A stretch of DNA of 64,000 nt. It comes from an uncultured Eubacteriales bacterium. GTDB taxonomy: Bacteria; Bacillota; Clostridia; Lachnospirales; Lachnospiraceae. This document shows, piece by piece, positions 53,540-62,623 of the stretch. The first letter of the stretch is position 1. Every line of letters begins with the position of its first letter. The position numbers and the translations under genes are program-made. The stretch is from positions 24,594 to 88,593 of the forward strand of contig OMZX01000004.1 in NCBI GenBank assembly GCA_900315665.1, given 5' to 3'. A model generated the notes under the pieces. It ran no database searches, was not told where the DNA came from, and worked only from the letters and a program-made list of their open reading frames with translations.

Positions 53540-54343
53540 TCAGGCGAATATCCGGACCTTAGCGAAGGTGCGGCCTTTTTTGGTGCGGTCGCCACTACCG
53601 TCATAGATGAACTTGCCGTAGCCACGGACAGAGATGCGCTCCTGCGCCTTCAGGATGCGGCCGGGGTCTGTGGTAGTGCGGCCATCGATCATGACGTTTT
53701 CTCCGTCGATCAGCTCCTTTGCAGTGCCGCGGGACAGGTGGAAGGCCATAGCGAGCACCGCATCGAGGCGCTCGGAGGCGACGGAGCCGGAGAGCTCCTT
53801 ATATTTCTGCTCGAAATGGCAGTTTTCGGGCGAGACCGCCTCGCATATGACATCGGTATGCTTCACCCTCGTGAGCTCCTCTGCGATGACCGACACAATT
53901 TCTGCGCTGACGAAGATGTAGGCCTCGGCGTCCTCACACAGGATATCGCCGGTCTTTTCCCGCACGATCCCGAGATGCATGAGCGCACCGAGGTAGTCCC
54001 GATGCGTCAGCGCGTCTGCAAATTTTTTATTTTTGGGTGCTACATGTAGGCATTGGATGAGGTCGCCTACCGCAGCTTCCTCCTTTAGGAATGCCTCCTT
54101 CGTGAGGTAATCCGGGAGGAATACGAGCATATTCCGGTCTGCGTCTGCGTGTCCGCCGTAGACGACGCAGACTGTGCCGCTGATGAGCATATCGTCATAC
54201 ACCTGCAGCTCGCCGTCCTTCCGGAGTTCATCGAACACCTCCGCAAGCTCTGATTGAGAAAGAAAATCCGTGTGGGTGAGATACGCTTCATCTCTTGCCC
54301 GCACGGAAAGCTCCCGGATTCTACCGGTTAAATATTCGTTCAT
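53540..54343 (-). CDS. ylmH: YlmH-like S4-domain RNA-binding protein
   Basis: 267 residues: an N-terminal domain of YlmH type (VYGGHADADRNMLVFLPDY), a central alpha/beta domain (HRDYLGALMHLGIVREKTGDI) and a C-terminal S4 domain (ERLDAVLAMAFHLSRGTAKELI). YlmH is linked to ribosome rescue and the division cluster in Firmicutes; here no division genes adjoin it. Confidence 0.92.
   Translation of the reverse strand: MNEYLTGRIRELSVRARDEAYLTHTDFLSQSELAEVFDELRKDGELQVYDDMLISGTVCVVYGGHADADRNMLVFLPDYLTKEAFLKEEAAVGDLIQCLHVAPKNKKFADALTHRDYLGALMHLGIVREKTGDILCEDAEAYIFVSAEIVSVIAEELTRVKHTDVICEAVSPENCHFEQKYKELSGSVASERLDAVLAMAFHLSRGTAKELIDGENVMIDGRTTTDPGRILKAQERISVRGYGKFIYDGSGDRTKKGRTFAKVRIFA
54045..54054 (-). 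repeat. AATGCCTACA 10-mer, copy in ylmH-like gene
   Basis: Sense in the gene: CAA TGC CTA CAT, Gln-Cys-Leu-His, again with CTA. Confidence 0.9.
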
Positions 54344-54415
54344 ATTCTAATCCTCTAAGCCTATTCGAACCACAGATCGCCTGTAGCTATCGGGCTTCAG
54401 AAAAATACTTCTTTT

Positions 54416-55318
54416 TTACATTTCCGCATCGTCCTGCGGATCCTCGACGACCTCAAGCTCGCCCTGCATCCAGATCTTGCCCTTGAAGCGGCGGCCTACC
54501 GCCGGCTCCCCGAGCAGGTCCTTTTCATTAATGCACACATGGAACACGCAGTCGTTACAGTTTAGCTTCAAATCCACGATGTTTTCGTGGGAGTAGACAT
54601 TCTGCTTCGTCCGGACTGCGAGAATCTCGCCGACGATCGCATACATATCGCACTCGACACCGGTCGGCATAAACGTCGATTCAACGAGCGTATAGAGATC
54701 CTCCGTCTCGATCCGCTTCTGGACCATGTCCATGATCTCCATATCGGTCTCTGTCAGTGTATCAATCGCGTCCTGATCGCCCTGACGCGCTGCCTCATAG
54801 AGCTTCCGCTCCTCCGTCTGCCGGCGCCGGATCGTCTCCGTATCCTCCTCAGACTTCTCGACCGGAAGCAAAATCTTGCCCTCTGTCGCAAGTCCGGAAA
54901 GAAACGCCTGCCGCGCGCTGACCGGCATGTTCATCTTCGTGATTTCCCGAAGCTCCAGCGAATTTGTCACATAGAAAATCAGCGTGATGCCCGCGCGGTA
55001 ATCATCGAGCACCCCCGCAAAGGTCTCGTGCTCAGCATGCCGCTCAATCGAGCCCTCCTCGGTCAGCGTCCCGTCATAGCTTCGCATGTACGGAAAATAG
55101 TAGTCCCGCCGGAACGTGCCGTCGCTGTCTCTCGTGCCGACCACAGCAATGCCTACACTAGGCGCAACCTGCAGCTGGTATTGCTCGATCACCTTATCCC
55201 CGGGCGCAGCAATAAAGCGGGTTCTGTACTTTTCATTGACTGCCCGCCGGAGAAGAATCTCGACCTGATCCTCGTCTGTTAAATTTGAAAAACCGATTGA
55301 CCGTAAAAACTTGTGCAT
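54416..55318 (-). CDS. DUF3881 family protein
   Basis: 300 residues from MHKFLRSIGFSNLT, whose ATG follows GAGG. The N-terminus and DYYFPYMRSYDG match the DUF3881 family I know from Lachnospiraceae; no function is established. Soluble, acidic C-terminus, paired cysteines in NCNDCVFHVC. A longer upstream frame extends into the murA terminator and is not favoured. Confidence 0.82.
   Translation of the reverse strand: MHKFLRSIGFSNLTDEDQVEILLRRAVNEKYRTRFIAAPGDKVIEQYQLQVAPSVGIAVVGTRDSDGTFRRDYYFPYMRSYDGTLTEEGSIERHAEHETFAGVLDDYRAGITLIFYVTNSLELREITKMNMPVSARQAFLSGLATEGKILLPVEKSEEDTETIRRRQTEERKLYEAARQGDQDAIDTLTETDMEIMDMVQKRIETEDLYTLVESTFMPTGVECDMYAIVGEILAVRTKQNVYSHENIVDLKLNCNDCVFHVCINEKDLLGEPAVGRRFKGKIWMQGELEVVEDPQDDAEM
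55148..55157 (+). repeat. AATGCCTACA 10-mer, copy in DUF3881 gene
   Basis: Antisense; the gene reads GTA GGC ATT (Val-Gly-Ile) in APSVGIAVVG. Confidence 0.9.
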
Positions 55319-55418
55319 CGACCTCTTGCCCTGCTCTGAACTATTACTGCCGTGAATAAAACTGCTCTTAGATACGCGTATATTACAATATCTCGCCGGC
55401 TGTTGCAAGCCGGGACAT

Positions 55419-55445
55419 AAAAAAGCCGGCATCAAAGATGCCGGC
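55419..55445 (-). terminator. Terminator of murA
   Basis: Perfect GCCGGCATC / GATGCCGGC stem with a three-base loop, then six T on the minus strand, just past the murA stop. Confidence 0.92.
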
Positions 55446-55453
55446 GAAATACT

Positions 55454-56749
55454 TTAGCTAACTTTTAAACGGAATTTCTGCGCGTCGCGTTCGGAGCTGA
55501 CAGCTTCAATTTGGGCACCGAGAGCCTGGAGCTTTTTCTCGAAATGCTCGTAGCCGCGCTGGATGAAGCCGATTTCATTGACGGTCGTGATGCCCTCTGC
55601 AGCGAGGCCGGCGATCACGAGAGCGGCACCTGCGCGGAGGTCGAGTGCATTGACACTTGCACCGGTAAAGCCGTGCACACCGTCAATGACGGAAACATTG
55701 CCCTCTACCTTGATGTTCGAGCCCATACGGGCGAGCTCATCGACATACTTGAAACGATTCTCAAAGATCGACTCGGTCACGACCGAGGTCCCGTTTGCGA
55801 GCGCCAGGACCACACTGATCTGCGGCTGCATGTCGGTCGGGAAGCCTGGATACGGCAGGGTCTTCACATCCGTCGGACGAAGCTCCGCTGTACCAATCAC
55901 ACGGATCGCTTCATCATATTCATAGATCGTGTTGCCCATCTCGAGAAGCTTCGCGCTGATGGACTCGAGATGCTTCGGAATCACGTTTTTAATGAGCACA
56001 TCACCACGCGTCGCGGCAGCTGCACACATAAAGGTGCCTGCCTCGATCTGGTCCGGAATCACGGCATAGTCCGTGCCGTGCAGCTTCTGTACGCCGCGGA
56101 TACGGATCGTATCCGTACCAGCGCCCTTGATATTCGCGCCCATCGAGTTCAGGAAGTTTGCAACATCGACGATATGCGGCTCCTTTGCCACGTTCTCTAT
56201 GATCGTTCTGCCCTCGGCAAGCACCGACGCCAGCATAATGTTAATCGTCGCTCCGACGGACACCACATCAAGATAGATGTGTGCGCCCTTGAGACCTGTC
56301 TTCGCCTCGGCCTGCACACAGCCATTCTTGATCTGTACACCGGACCCCAGTGCCCGAAACCCTTTTATATGCTGATCAATCGGACGAGATCCGATCGCAC
56401 ATCCGCCTGGCAGCGGTACCATCGCCCGATGATACTTTCCGAGCAGCGCACCGATAAAGTAGTAGGACGCCCGGATCTTCCGGATATACTCATCATCGAT
56501 TGAAACACTATCGACATTTGTCGCGTTGATGCGGACCGTGTGCCGGTTTTCCCGGTCAACCTTCGCCCCGATCTCCTTCAGTGCCTCAAGCATGACATTA
56601 ATATCCCGCACATCCGGCAGATTCTCTATGATGACATCGTCATCCGTCAGGAGAGCTCCCGCGATGATGCCAAGCGCGGCGTTCTTTGCGCCACCGATCA
56701 TGACCTCACCCCGAAGCGGAACCCCGCCCTTCATAATAAATTGATCCAT
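55454..56749 (-). CDS. murA: UDP-N-acetylglucosamine 1-carboxyvinyltransferase
   Basis: First committed step of peptidoglycan synthesis: transfers enolpyruvate from PEP to UDP-GlcNAc. 431 residues. GGAKNAAL near the start binds the sugar nucleotide. The loop LPGGCAIGSRP keeps the catalytic Cys117, the residue that fosfomycin modifies. Stand-alone gene with a clear promoter and terminator. Confidence 0.98.
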   Translation of the reverse strand: MDQFIMKGGVPLRGEVMIGGAKNAALGIIAGALLTDDDVIIENLPDVRDINVMLEALKEIGAKVDRENRHTVRINATNVDSVSIDDEYIRKIRASYYFIGALLGKYHRAMVPLPGGCAIGSRPIDQHIKGFRALGSGVQIKNGCVQAEAKTGLKGAHIYLDVVSVGATINIMLASVLAEGRTIIENVAKEPHIVDVANFLNSMGANIKGAGTDTIRIRGVQKLHGTDYAVIPDQIEAGTFMCAAAATRGDVLIKNVIPKHLESISAKLLEMGNTIYEYDEAIRVIGTAELRPTDVKTLPYPGFPTDMQPQISVVLALANGTSVVTESIFENRFKYVDELARMGSNIKVEGNVSVIDGVHGFTGASVNALDLRAGAALVIAGLAAEGITTVNEIGFIQRGYEHFEKKLQALGAQIEAVSSERDAQKFRLKVS

Positions 56750-56850
56750 ACTTCTCCTAAATAAAGGAATTTACTTCTATATCTAAATAATCATGGCTGC
56801 TCTAAAAAAGGGCAAAATTAACCACATAATCATCATTCAAAATCACATGC

Positions 56851-56879
56851 ATTATAAAAGATAGACTCCTAAAAAGCAA
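56851..56879 (-). promoter_or_regulatory. Promoter of murA
   Basis: Minus strand: TTGCTT (56874-56879), 17-base spacer, TATAAT (56851-56856), about 100 bases before murA. Confidence 0.78.
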
Positions 56880-56903
56880 TATCTAAACTTTTTAAGTAAA
56901 AAC

Positions 56904-58547
56904 TCAACTGAAAAGCTTCATCATGGTCTTGGAGTTTTTCTCGCTGATGGCCATCGCATTATTTACGAAGATAACGTCCGTGATGCCCTTGTCCTTGATG
57001 AGAGAAGCGAGGCTGTCCTTGTAATAGCGGTAGTCCACGACATAGACGTGCGCATAGTGATCGACGAGGTATGGCGCGAAGGCGTTCCCGTAGGATTCCT
57101 TTATGAGGAGGCAGGCGGAGCCGTCGGTGATCTGTGGATTATCGATTGTGGTCAGCGGGTTGTCGCCAAAGATGAACGCGTTATAGCGGTTGCCCGGATT
57201 CATGACGGAGGCGTCATTGATGACGTGGGCGTCGATGGTTTCACCGTTTTTCATGAGGATCTTCGCGTCGTTCGTACCGATCGGCTTATAGGCTTCAACC
57301 GTGTCCGGATTCGAGCGAAGCGCGGCGGACCGATTCGTCGAGAAATAGAAGGTTCCGAGGAAGCCGCTGTACGACATCTTCGTATAGTCCGAAAGCTTAT
57401 GCGGCGTAATACCCTTTGCCTTGCAAAACGCCGTGTAGGCATAATATGCCCCTAATCCCGTCCAATGATGATCCGTATTGTAGTAGATGTAGTCATTTTT
57501 ATGTGCGCGGAGTATATCATACACGGAAATCTTTTTGATCTTCGGGTCCATCATGGAATAGATGTAGTTAAACGCATCAGCCATGTTTGAGCTGCCGAGC
57601 TCCTCCTGAAGATTCTTGTCGAGCTCCACGGCGAAGCTCGTCGGCGCGAGGAGGTCGTAAATCGTCACGTTATCCGGGAGCACCGATCGCACGGTGTTCA
57701 GCATCGAAGCGTACTGCTCTGCGCCGGACTGATTATAATAGTAAATTTCATAGCCCTTATGGTTCTCGACGTAAATGCTTCCGGCCTGTTCGCCTGTCAC
57801 GGCGACTGACTCGATCGGGCCGGTCGGCACAACCAGCTTCCCTTCGGCGTCGGTTTCGACGAGATTACCATAGGTTTCGCCTTCGGAGGTCGCCTCCGCT
57901 TCTGCGATGCCATTGCCAGTTCCACCTGCCATAGCGTTACCCGCGGCTGCGACGTCATCACCACCGCCAGCCACGCCCGCAGCATTGCCGTTGCCATTTC
58001 CGAAGCCATCACCGCTGCCGCTTCCGGCGCCATCGGCGCTAGAACGGGAGCCATTTCCAGTACCGGCGGAAGCATCAGCGCCTGCTGTCCCGCCTTCGTC
58101 TGAAAGTGCGTTAAGATCCATGAGTGATGCCATCGTTGCGGACTCTTCCGGGATCGTATCCCCTTCAATCTCCGCGGTCCGGCCGTAGACGCTGACCGTC
58201 CGTATGCCATAGAGGTCTTCGAGGTCAGAGGCCATCACCTGCATGTCCTCACGAAGCGGGAAGGTATCCGAAAACCAGAGCACGAGCTCCTTACCAAAGG
58301 AACCATCCATGAGTGCATCTACGGAAAAAGCCGGTCTCACCCGGAGCGCCCGTTTCTCCGACTGAGAGTAACTTGGCCGCGGCAGAAATGTTCCCATCAT
58401 GAGAAGGATGAGAAGCGCAAGAACCATTACGACAGCATTCACATGTGCTGCCGTGCTACGGAAACGGGTATGCTCTTCATTATTTTTTACATTTTCCCGA
58501 AGAACGTTCTTTGTTTCGTTGATCGGGCGATCATTTGAATCCTTCAT
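56904..58547 (-). CDS. AlgJ/DHHW-type membrane protein with Gly-rich insert
   Basis: 547 residues from the ATG five bases after GGAG. One N-terminal membrane helix (VNAVVMVLALLILLMMGTFL) is followed by an external domain with the DHHW motif (YYNTDHHWTGLGAYYAY) and a nucleophile-like ESYGN, the pattern of AlgJ/PatB-type acetyltransferase partners. Residues ~150-225 are low complexity, rich in Gly, Ala, Asn and Ser. It is paired with the downstream-transcribed MBOAT gene's product, and the two should acetylate an envelope glycan. Confidence 0.85.
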   Translation of the reverse strand: MKDSNDRPINETKNVLRENVKNNEEHTRFRSTAAHVNAVVMVLALLILLMMGTFLPRPSYSQSEKRALRVRPAFSVDALMDGSFGKELVLWFSDTFPLREDMQVMASDLEDLYGIRTVSVYGRTAEIEGDTIPEESATMASLMDLNALSDEGGTAGADASAGTGNGSRSSADGAGSGSGDGFGNGNGNAAGVAGGGDDVAAAGNAMAGGTGNGIAEAEATSEGETYGNLVETDAEGKLVVPTGPIESVAVTGEQAGSIYVENHKGYEIYYYNQSGAEQYASMLNTVRSVLPDNVTIYDLLAPTSFAVELDKNLQEELGSSNMADAFNYIYSMMDPKIKKISVYDILRAHKNDYIYYNTDHHWTGLGAYYAYTAFCKAKGITPHKLSDYTKMSYSGFLGTFYFSTNRSAALRSNPDTVEAYKPIGTNDAKILMKNGETIDAHVINDASVMNPGNRYNAFIFGDNPLTTIDNPQITDGSACLLIKESYGNAFAPYLVDHYAHVYVVDYRYYKDSLASLIKDKGITDVIFVNNAMAISEKNSKTMMKLFS

Positions 58548-58649
58548 CATAGCTCCAATCAAAATCAGTTATAAGAAATCGCTATGCTTCTTTCACCCAT
58601 TTGTGAGGCTACTCTATATGTCACACCGGCATGCTGCTTACGTTTATTA

Positions 58650-60383
58650 TCAAAATTGGTTATAGAGGAACGGCATATAGCTCTGTCCCGCCATCGAAAG
58701 CACCGATAAGAACAAAAGCACGAGACCAAGCAATGCACGCAAAATATAAAACGTCCATTCGCGTCTGCCGCGTTCACGGGTCCGGATCCGGAGCCTGCCT
58801 TCCAGCCGCTTCACAGCATGCTCGTGACTCTCCTGTTCCCGTGCGGCATAATCATCCGCTTCCACATCCGAAAGTGCCTGATTTCCGTACTGGTCATGCA
58901 TTGACCGCTCGCCCGCATACATCCTCATTTCGTGGTCAAGCATATCCTTTTCCCGTTTTTCGCTCCGGAAGGATTGCCGGACGCCGGTCTCCATCGACTG
59001 CATGATACCGTGTCCGATCGGGAAGCACGCAAGGATCGAAACCAAAAGAAAATACAGATTATTGAACAGCGTGAGCCGCTCCTGGGCCGAGAGGAATGCC
59101 TCCTTCATGGGTCCGAACAGGCAGGCAAGCACTGTCCCGAGGGTATGAAAATCCGTAAACCGGAACAGAATCCAGCCGAGATAAACGACGAGCAGTGTAT
59201 AGATATGCCCGAGAATCCGAACCGGCAGCGAGGCGATGCTCTGCTTTTTGTTTTGGTTCCGGCGCCGCGAGATATTTTCGAGCACGATGAAAGCAAAATA
59301 GTAGAGTCCCCAGAGAATGAAATTTAAGCTTCCGCCATGCCAAAGGCCGGTCAGCGCCCAAACCACAAGAAGATTTAGAATCTGCCGGTAAAATGGCACG
59401 CGGTTTCCGCCAAGCGGGATATAGACATAATCCCGGAAAAAGCTGGAAAGGGAAATATGCCATCTCCGCCAGAAATCCCGGACAGAACCGGCAAGGTAGG
59501 GATAATTAAAGTTTTCCGGATAGATAAAGCCGCACATCCGGCCGAGACCGAGTGCCATATCAGAATATGCCGAGAAATCGAGGTAAAGCTGCAGCATGTA
59601 GAAAAGGGAACCGAACAGCACGCCGCCTTTGGTCATGGTGTGTCCTTCCAGTATAACCGGGAGGAAGCTCTCCGCGAGCTTGCCTGAGTGATCTGCGAGA
59701 ATCGTTTTTTTGAACAGACCGACCGTAAAGCGCCACATACCTTCTGAGAAAAGAACGGTCGTCTGCTGCCGGTCATCGAGCGCTTTTTCCATCGCAGGAT
59801 ACCGTGTGATCGGGCCCTGTGCGATCTCATGAAAATTCACGGTATAGAGAAGCACATGGAAGAAATCCGCCGCCTGACATTTTCCATTTTTTACGTCAGC
59901 GACATAGCTGATGAGCTTAAAAAGATAAAAGGAAATGCCGAGCGGGAGAAAAAGTGACGGCACTGTGACGGTGTTACCGGCGGAAGCCTTGAACAGTTCC
60001 ATGAAGAAGCCGGCATATTTAAAGATGCCGAGCACGATGAGATCGATGGCAACTGTTGCGATGAGCACGATATTGGCCTTTTTCGTGGCGGATTTTTTCC
60101 GTTCTGTCAGCGCCGGGGCTTCGAACTCTTCATCGATTGCCGCGAAGCTGTGCTCATAGAGGCCGGCGGCATCGTAGATTTTCGCAATGATGCGGGCGGA
60201 CAGGAAGCCGAGGAAGGTCATGAGAAGAAGGAGAACCAGCCCCGGGACGCCTGAAAATGCATAGAACAGGAGTGAGAATAGGAGAAGGACGATATTTTTT
60301 CCCTTTACGTCCGGCGCGATACCGTAGATAAAGATGAATACCGGCAGAAACGCCGCGACAAAAAATAAAGTTGAAAACTGCAT
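58650..60383 (-). CDS. MBOAT O-acyltransferase (AlgI/PatA-like)
   Basis: 577-residue polytopic membrane protein. The MBOAT core has the active histidine in LTGLWHGGSLNFILWG and the conserved NFNYPYLAGSVRDFWRRWHISLS. Unusual is the charged cytoplasmic segment of ~80 residues (about 470-550) before a final membrane helix. It likely carries acetyl groups across the membrane for the DHHW protein encoded right after it. Its leader contains a one-mismatch copy of the AATGCCTACA motif (60412-60421). Confidence 0.92.
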   Translation of the reverse strand: MQFSTLFFVAAFLPVFIFIYGIAPDVKGKNIVLLLFSLLFYAFSGVPGLVLLLLMTFLGFLSARIIAKIYDAAGLYEHSFAAIDEEFEAPALTERKKSATKKANIVLIATVAIDLIVLGIFKYAGFFMELFKASAGNTVTVPSLFLPLGISFYLFKLISYVADVKNGKCQAADFFHVLLYTVNFHEIAQGPITRYPAMEKALDDRQQTTVLFSEGMWRFTVGLFKKTILADHSGKLAESFLPVILEGHTMTKGGVLFGSLFYMLQLYLDFSAYSDMALGLGRMCGFIYPENFNYPYLAGSVRDFWRRWHISLSSFFRDYVYIPLGGNRVPFYRQILNLLVVWALTGLWHGGSLNFILWGLYYFAFIVLENISRRRNQNKKQSIASLPVRILGHIYTLLVVYLGWILFRFTDFHTLGTVLACLFGPMKEAFLSAQERLTLFNNLYFLLVSILACFPIGHGIMQSMETGVRQSFRSEKREKDMLDHEMRMYAGERSMHDQYGNQALSDVEADDYAAREQESHEHAVKRLEGRLRIRTRERGRREWTFYILRALLGLVLLFLSVLSMAGQSYMPFLYNQF

Positions 60384-60489
60384 GACTCTTTCCTGTTTTA
60401 CTTACTATTCCAATGCTTACAGCTTACTGCCTGACGAAACGTCTTGCATCCGGGCAGCCATATGGCATAGCGCTTTACAGCGCTTCCTC

Positions 60490-60518
60490 TTGCCAATATG
60501 GAGAATTTCCGCTATACT
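60490..60518 (+). promoter_or_regulatory. Promoter of the SRP RNA
   Basis: TTGCCA (60490-60495), 17-base spacer, TATACT (60513-60518), six bases before the RNA's 5' end. Confidence 0.85.
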
Positions 60519-60524
60519 AGCGGT

Positions 60525-60650
60525 GCTTCGGTGCCTTTTCGGGCCCCGCGCAATGCGTCACTCCGAACCGTGTCAGGATGGGAACATAGCAGCACTAAGG
60601 AGTCCCTCGTATGTGCCGCGGATCCACCTGATGGGTACCGGGGCTTTTTT
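60525..60650 (+). ncRNA. ffs: Signal recognition particle RNA (small bacterial type)
   Basis: The conserved apical domain GTCAGGATGGGAACATAGCAGC with flanking helix is clear. The 5' end GCTTCGGTGCCT pairs fully with GGGTACCGGGGC at the 3' end (G-U pairs allowed), followed by six T as terminator. About 120 nt, so it lacks the Alu domain of the long Bacillus form. It binds Ffh to target membrane proteins. Confidence 0.9.
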
Positions 60651-60676
60651 GTTGTCTTGATGTGTTGTGTTGTGCT

Positions 60677-60749
60677 GCACCGAAGTCCGCGAGGATGCCC
60701 GAATCCCGGCAGTGGAGCCGCAGAGGGGCATCCTGACGGACTTCGGTGC
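60677..60749. repeat. 24-bp-arm inverted repeat between ffs and tatD
   Basis: GCACCGAAGTCCG...GGATGCCC pairs with GGGCATCC...CGGACTTCGGTGC; 22 of 24 positions match, loop 25 bases. It lies 11 bases past the tatD-type gene's stop. No T-run follows on either strand. The remainder of the gap 60384-60760 holds only ffs and its promoter. Confidence 0.7.
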
Positions 60750-60760
60750 TATTTACTTTT

Positions 60761-61618
60761 TCACTTAATACGATACACCCGCTGTGCGTTTTCTGTCGTG
60801 ATGCGGATGACTTCCTCTACACACATGTCTTTTAGCTCTGCGATGGTCTGAGCGACATAGGGAAGGTTGCCGGGGTCGTTTCGGGTGCCGCGGAGGGGGA
60901 CCGGGGACATGTAGGGGCAGTCGGTTTCGAGGACGATGTGGTCGATCGGGGTTTCGCGGACGACTTCTTTTATTTTCTTTGAATTTTTGAAGGTTACGAC
61001 GCCGCCGATGCCGATGCACATGCCGAGCTTCACATACTGCGCAGCGACTTCTTTTGAATAACCGAAGCAGTGAATGATGCCACCGTTCCGGTAGCCCTTT
61101 TCTGCTACGATCATATCATAGGTATCCTTCGCGGCGTCACGGGTGTGCACATTGATTGGAAGTCCGGTTTCTGCTGCGAGAGTGAGCATCGTACGGAAGC
61201 ATTGCTTCTGCACCGAAGCCTCCGGATCCGCGCCGGCAAGTTCTTCCTCTGTTGCCTCCCGGCCATCATTCTCCGCCCGCCTCCGGATCGCATCCCGCGT
61301 GTAATGATAGTCCAGTCCGATTTCGCCGACCGCGACGATCACGTCCCGATGCTCTTTAATCAGGCGACGCAGCGCATCCAATGCCTCCGCCGTCAAGCAG
61401 TCACTGTGATCGGGGTGAAAGCCGACCGCTGCATAGATAGACGGATATTTTAGAGCCATGGTTACTGCCGACTTCGAGGACGGAAGATCGAAGCCGACCT
61501 CTGTAAAGCCCTGAACGCCCTTTGCCGGGAGTCCGCGGATCACCGCATCGCGGTCTTCATCGAATTTCGCATCACAGAGATGCGCGTGTGAATCAAAGAT
61601 CATATCGGTCGTGAGCAC
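60761..61618 (-). CDS. TatD family metal-dependent deoxyribonuclease
   Basis: 285 residues from a GTG five bases after GGAGG. Metal ligands are in FDSHAHL, GEIGLDYH, PINVHTRDA, GIIHCFGY and LETDCPYMSP. An insert of ~25 charged residues (RRRAENDGREATEEELAGAD) follows GLDYHYTRDAI and is longer than usual. It follows metG and the TraX-like gene, the common metG-tatD neighbourhood of Firmicutes. Confidence 0.95.
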   Translation of the reverse strand: MLTTDMIFDSHAHLCDAKFDEDRDAVIRGLPAKGVQGFTEVGFDLPSSKSAVTMALKYPSIYAAVGFHPDHSDCLTAEALDALRRLIKEHRDVIVAVGEIGLDYHYTRDAIRRRAENDGREATEEELAGADPEASVQKQCFRTMLTLAAETGLPINVHTRDAAKDTYDMIVAEKGYRNGGIIHCFGYSKEVAAQYVKLGMCIGIGGVVTFKNSKKIKEVVRETPIDHIVLETDCPYMSPVPLRGTRNDPGNLPYVAQTIAELKDMCVEEVIRITTENAQRVYRIK

Positions 61619-61654
61619 ATTCTCCTCCGATCTCCATAAAACCAGCCAATTCAA

Positions 61655-61757
61655 TGACACCGGGGGGACGGTTCTCTGTGTCATATTATTTCGTCAACGA
61701 AATCCTCCCGATAATATGCATCTCAAAAGCTGACAAAGAGAACCGTCCCCGATGTCA
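61655..61757. repeat. Degenerate REP-like inverted repeat (element G)
   Basis: TGACACCGGGGGGACGGTTCT at the left and AGAACCGTCCCCGATGTCA at the right form arms related to the 37-bp repeat at 36939, with a two-base insertion and scattered changes. It lies between the TraX-like gene and tatD. Confidence 0.8.
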
Positions 61758-61771
61758 CACCCGCTGTCACA

Positions 61772-62623
61772 TCATGCTGTCAGGGTCGCACCGATGTAGA
61801 TCATGAGATAGAACACGGTGAGGTGCAGCGGATAGTACAGGTAATAAAACCACTTCATCGACAGGTGCCCACGGTCGCCATTGTATAGGAGAATAAGCAG
61901 ATAGCAGAGCGCGCCGATCCCGTAAAGATCAAGGCTAAGGAGCGCTGTCGTCGCGATGCCGCTTAGGATCCGGAGAGTCTTTTCCTTTCGGAAATTGTAC
62001 ATGAGTGCGATGCCGAGCACACCGAACAGGCCGAAATCTGACTTCACCGCATAAGCAAGCGCACAGCACACCGCGACAGAAAACCATTTGAGGATGCTGC
62101 GGCGATGGAACTGCTGCATAAAATACATGCAAAGAAGCCCGATCGCCAGTGTAAACATTGGATTCTGCCGCGTGAGGTCATAGGTCTCATTGAAGAAGCA
62201 GAGATCGTAAGGCACTTCTGACAGAAGCGCAAAAATCAGCACCCGCCGGAAATATTTCCAGAAATCCGACGTGTGGATGAAGCCCTCGACCAAAAGATAA
62301 GCAAAAAACGGAAAGCTGAACTGCCCCGTAATGATGAGCGCGTCATGAAGCCGTAGCCACCACTGCCCTTCCTCGGTCGCAATCGCCATATGGTAATAGA
62401 GCTCCGAGTAGCCGTACAGCTTTCCATTTTGAATGATGACGACCGCGAAGTCGTAGGCCGTCATCATAATTAATGCGAAAAATTTAAGGAAGGACCCGGG
62501 CAGCCCGAAGCCCTTCTTTTCCGGCTTCAGCACACTCCGATAGCTCGGGATGCTTTTCGTCGAACTCCGATAGGTCGGCTCCTTCGCCGGATCCTGGTAG
62601 TTTGGCTCCATATCAGCAGACAA
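61772..62623 (-). CDS. TraX family membrane protein
   Basis: 283 residues: a polar N-terminus of ~40 residues and about eight membrane helices. LKFFALIMMTAYDFAVVI, PFFAYLLVEGFIHTSD and LLSEVPYDLCF match the TraX family, named for F-pilin acetylation but widespread in Firmicutes chromosomes without conjugation genes. It overlaps the metG 3' end by 11 bases. Confidence 0.85.
   Translation of the reverse strand: MSADMEPNYQDPAKEPTYRSSTKSIPSYRSVLKPEKKGFGLPGSFLKFFALIMMTAYDFAVVIIQNGKLYGYSELYYHMAIATEEGQWWLRLHDALIITGQFSFPFFAYLLVEGFIHTSDFWKYFRRVLIFALLSEVPYDLCFFNETYDLTRQNPMFTLAIGLLCMYFMQQFHRRSILKWFSVAVCCALAYAVKSDFGLFGVLGIALMYNFRKEKTLRILSGIATTALLSLDLYGIGALCYLLILLYNGDRGHLSMKWFYYLYYPLHLTVFYLMIYIGATLTA

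Noticed and set aside
52363..53540. Integrated mobile island at tRNA-Arg
   Set aside because: No second copy of the tRNA 3' end, integrase or other mobility gene could be found; the Fic gene alone is not enough.
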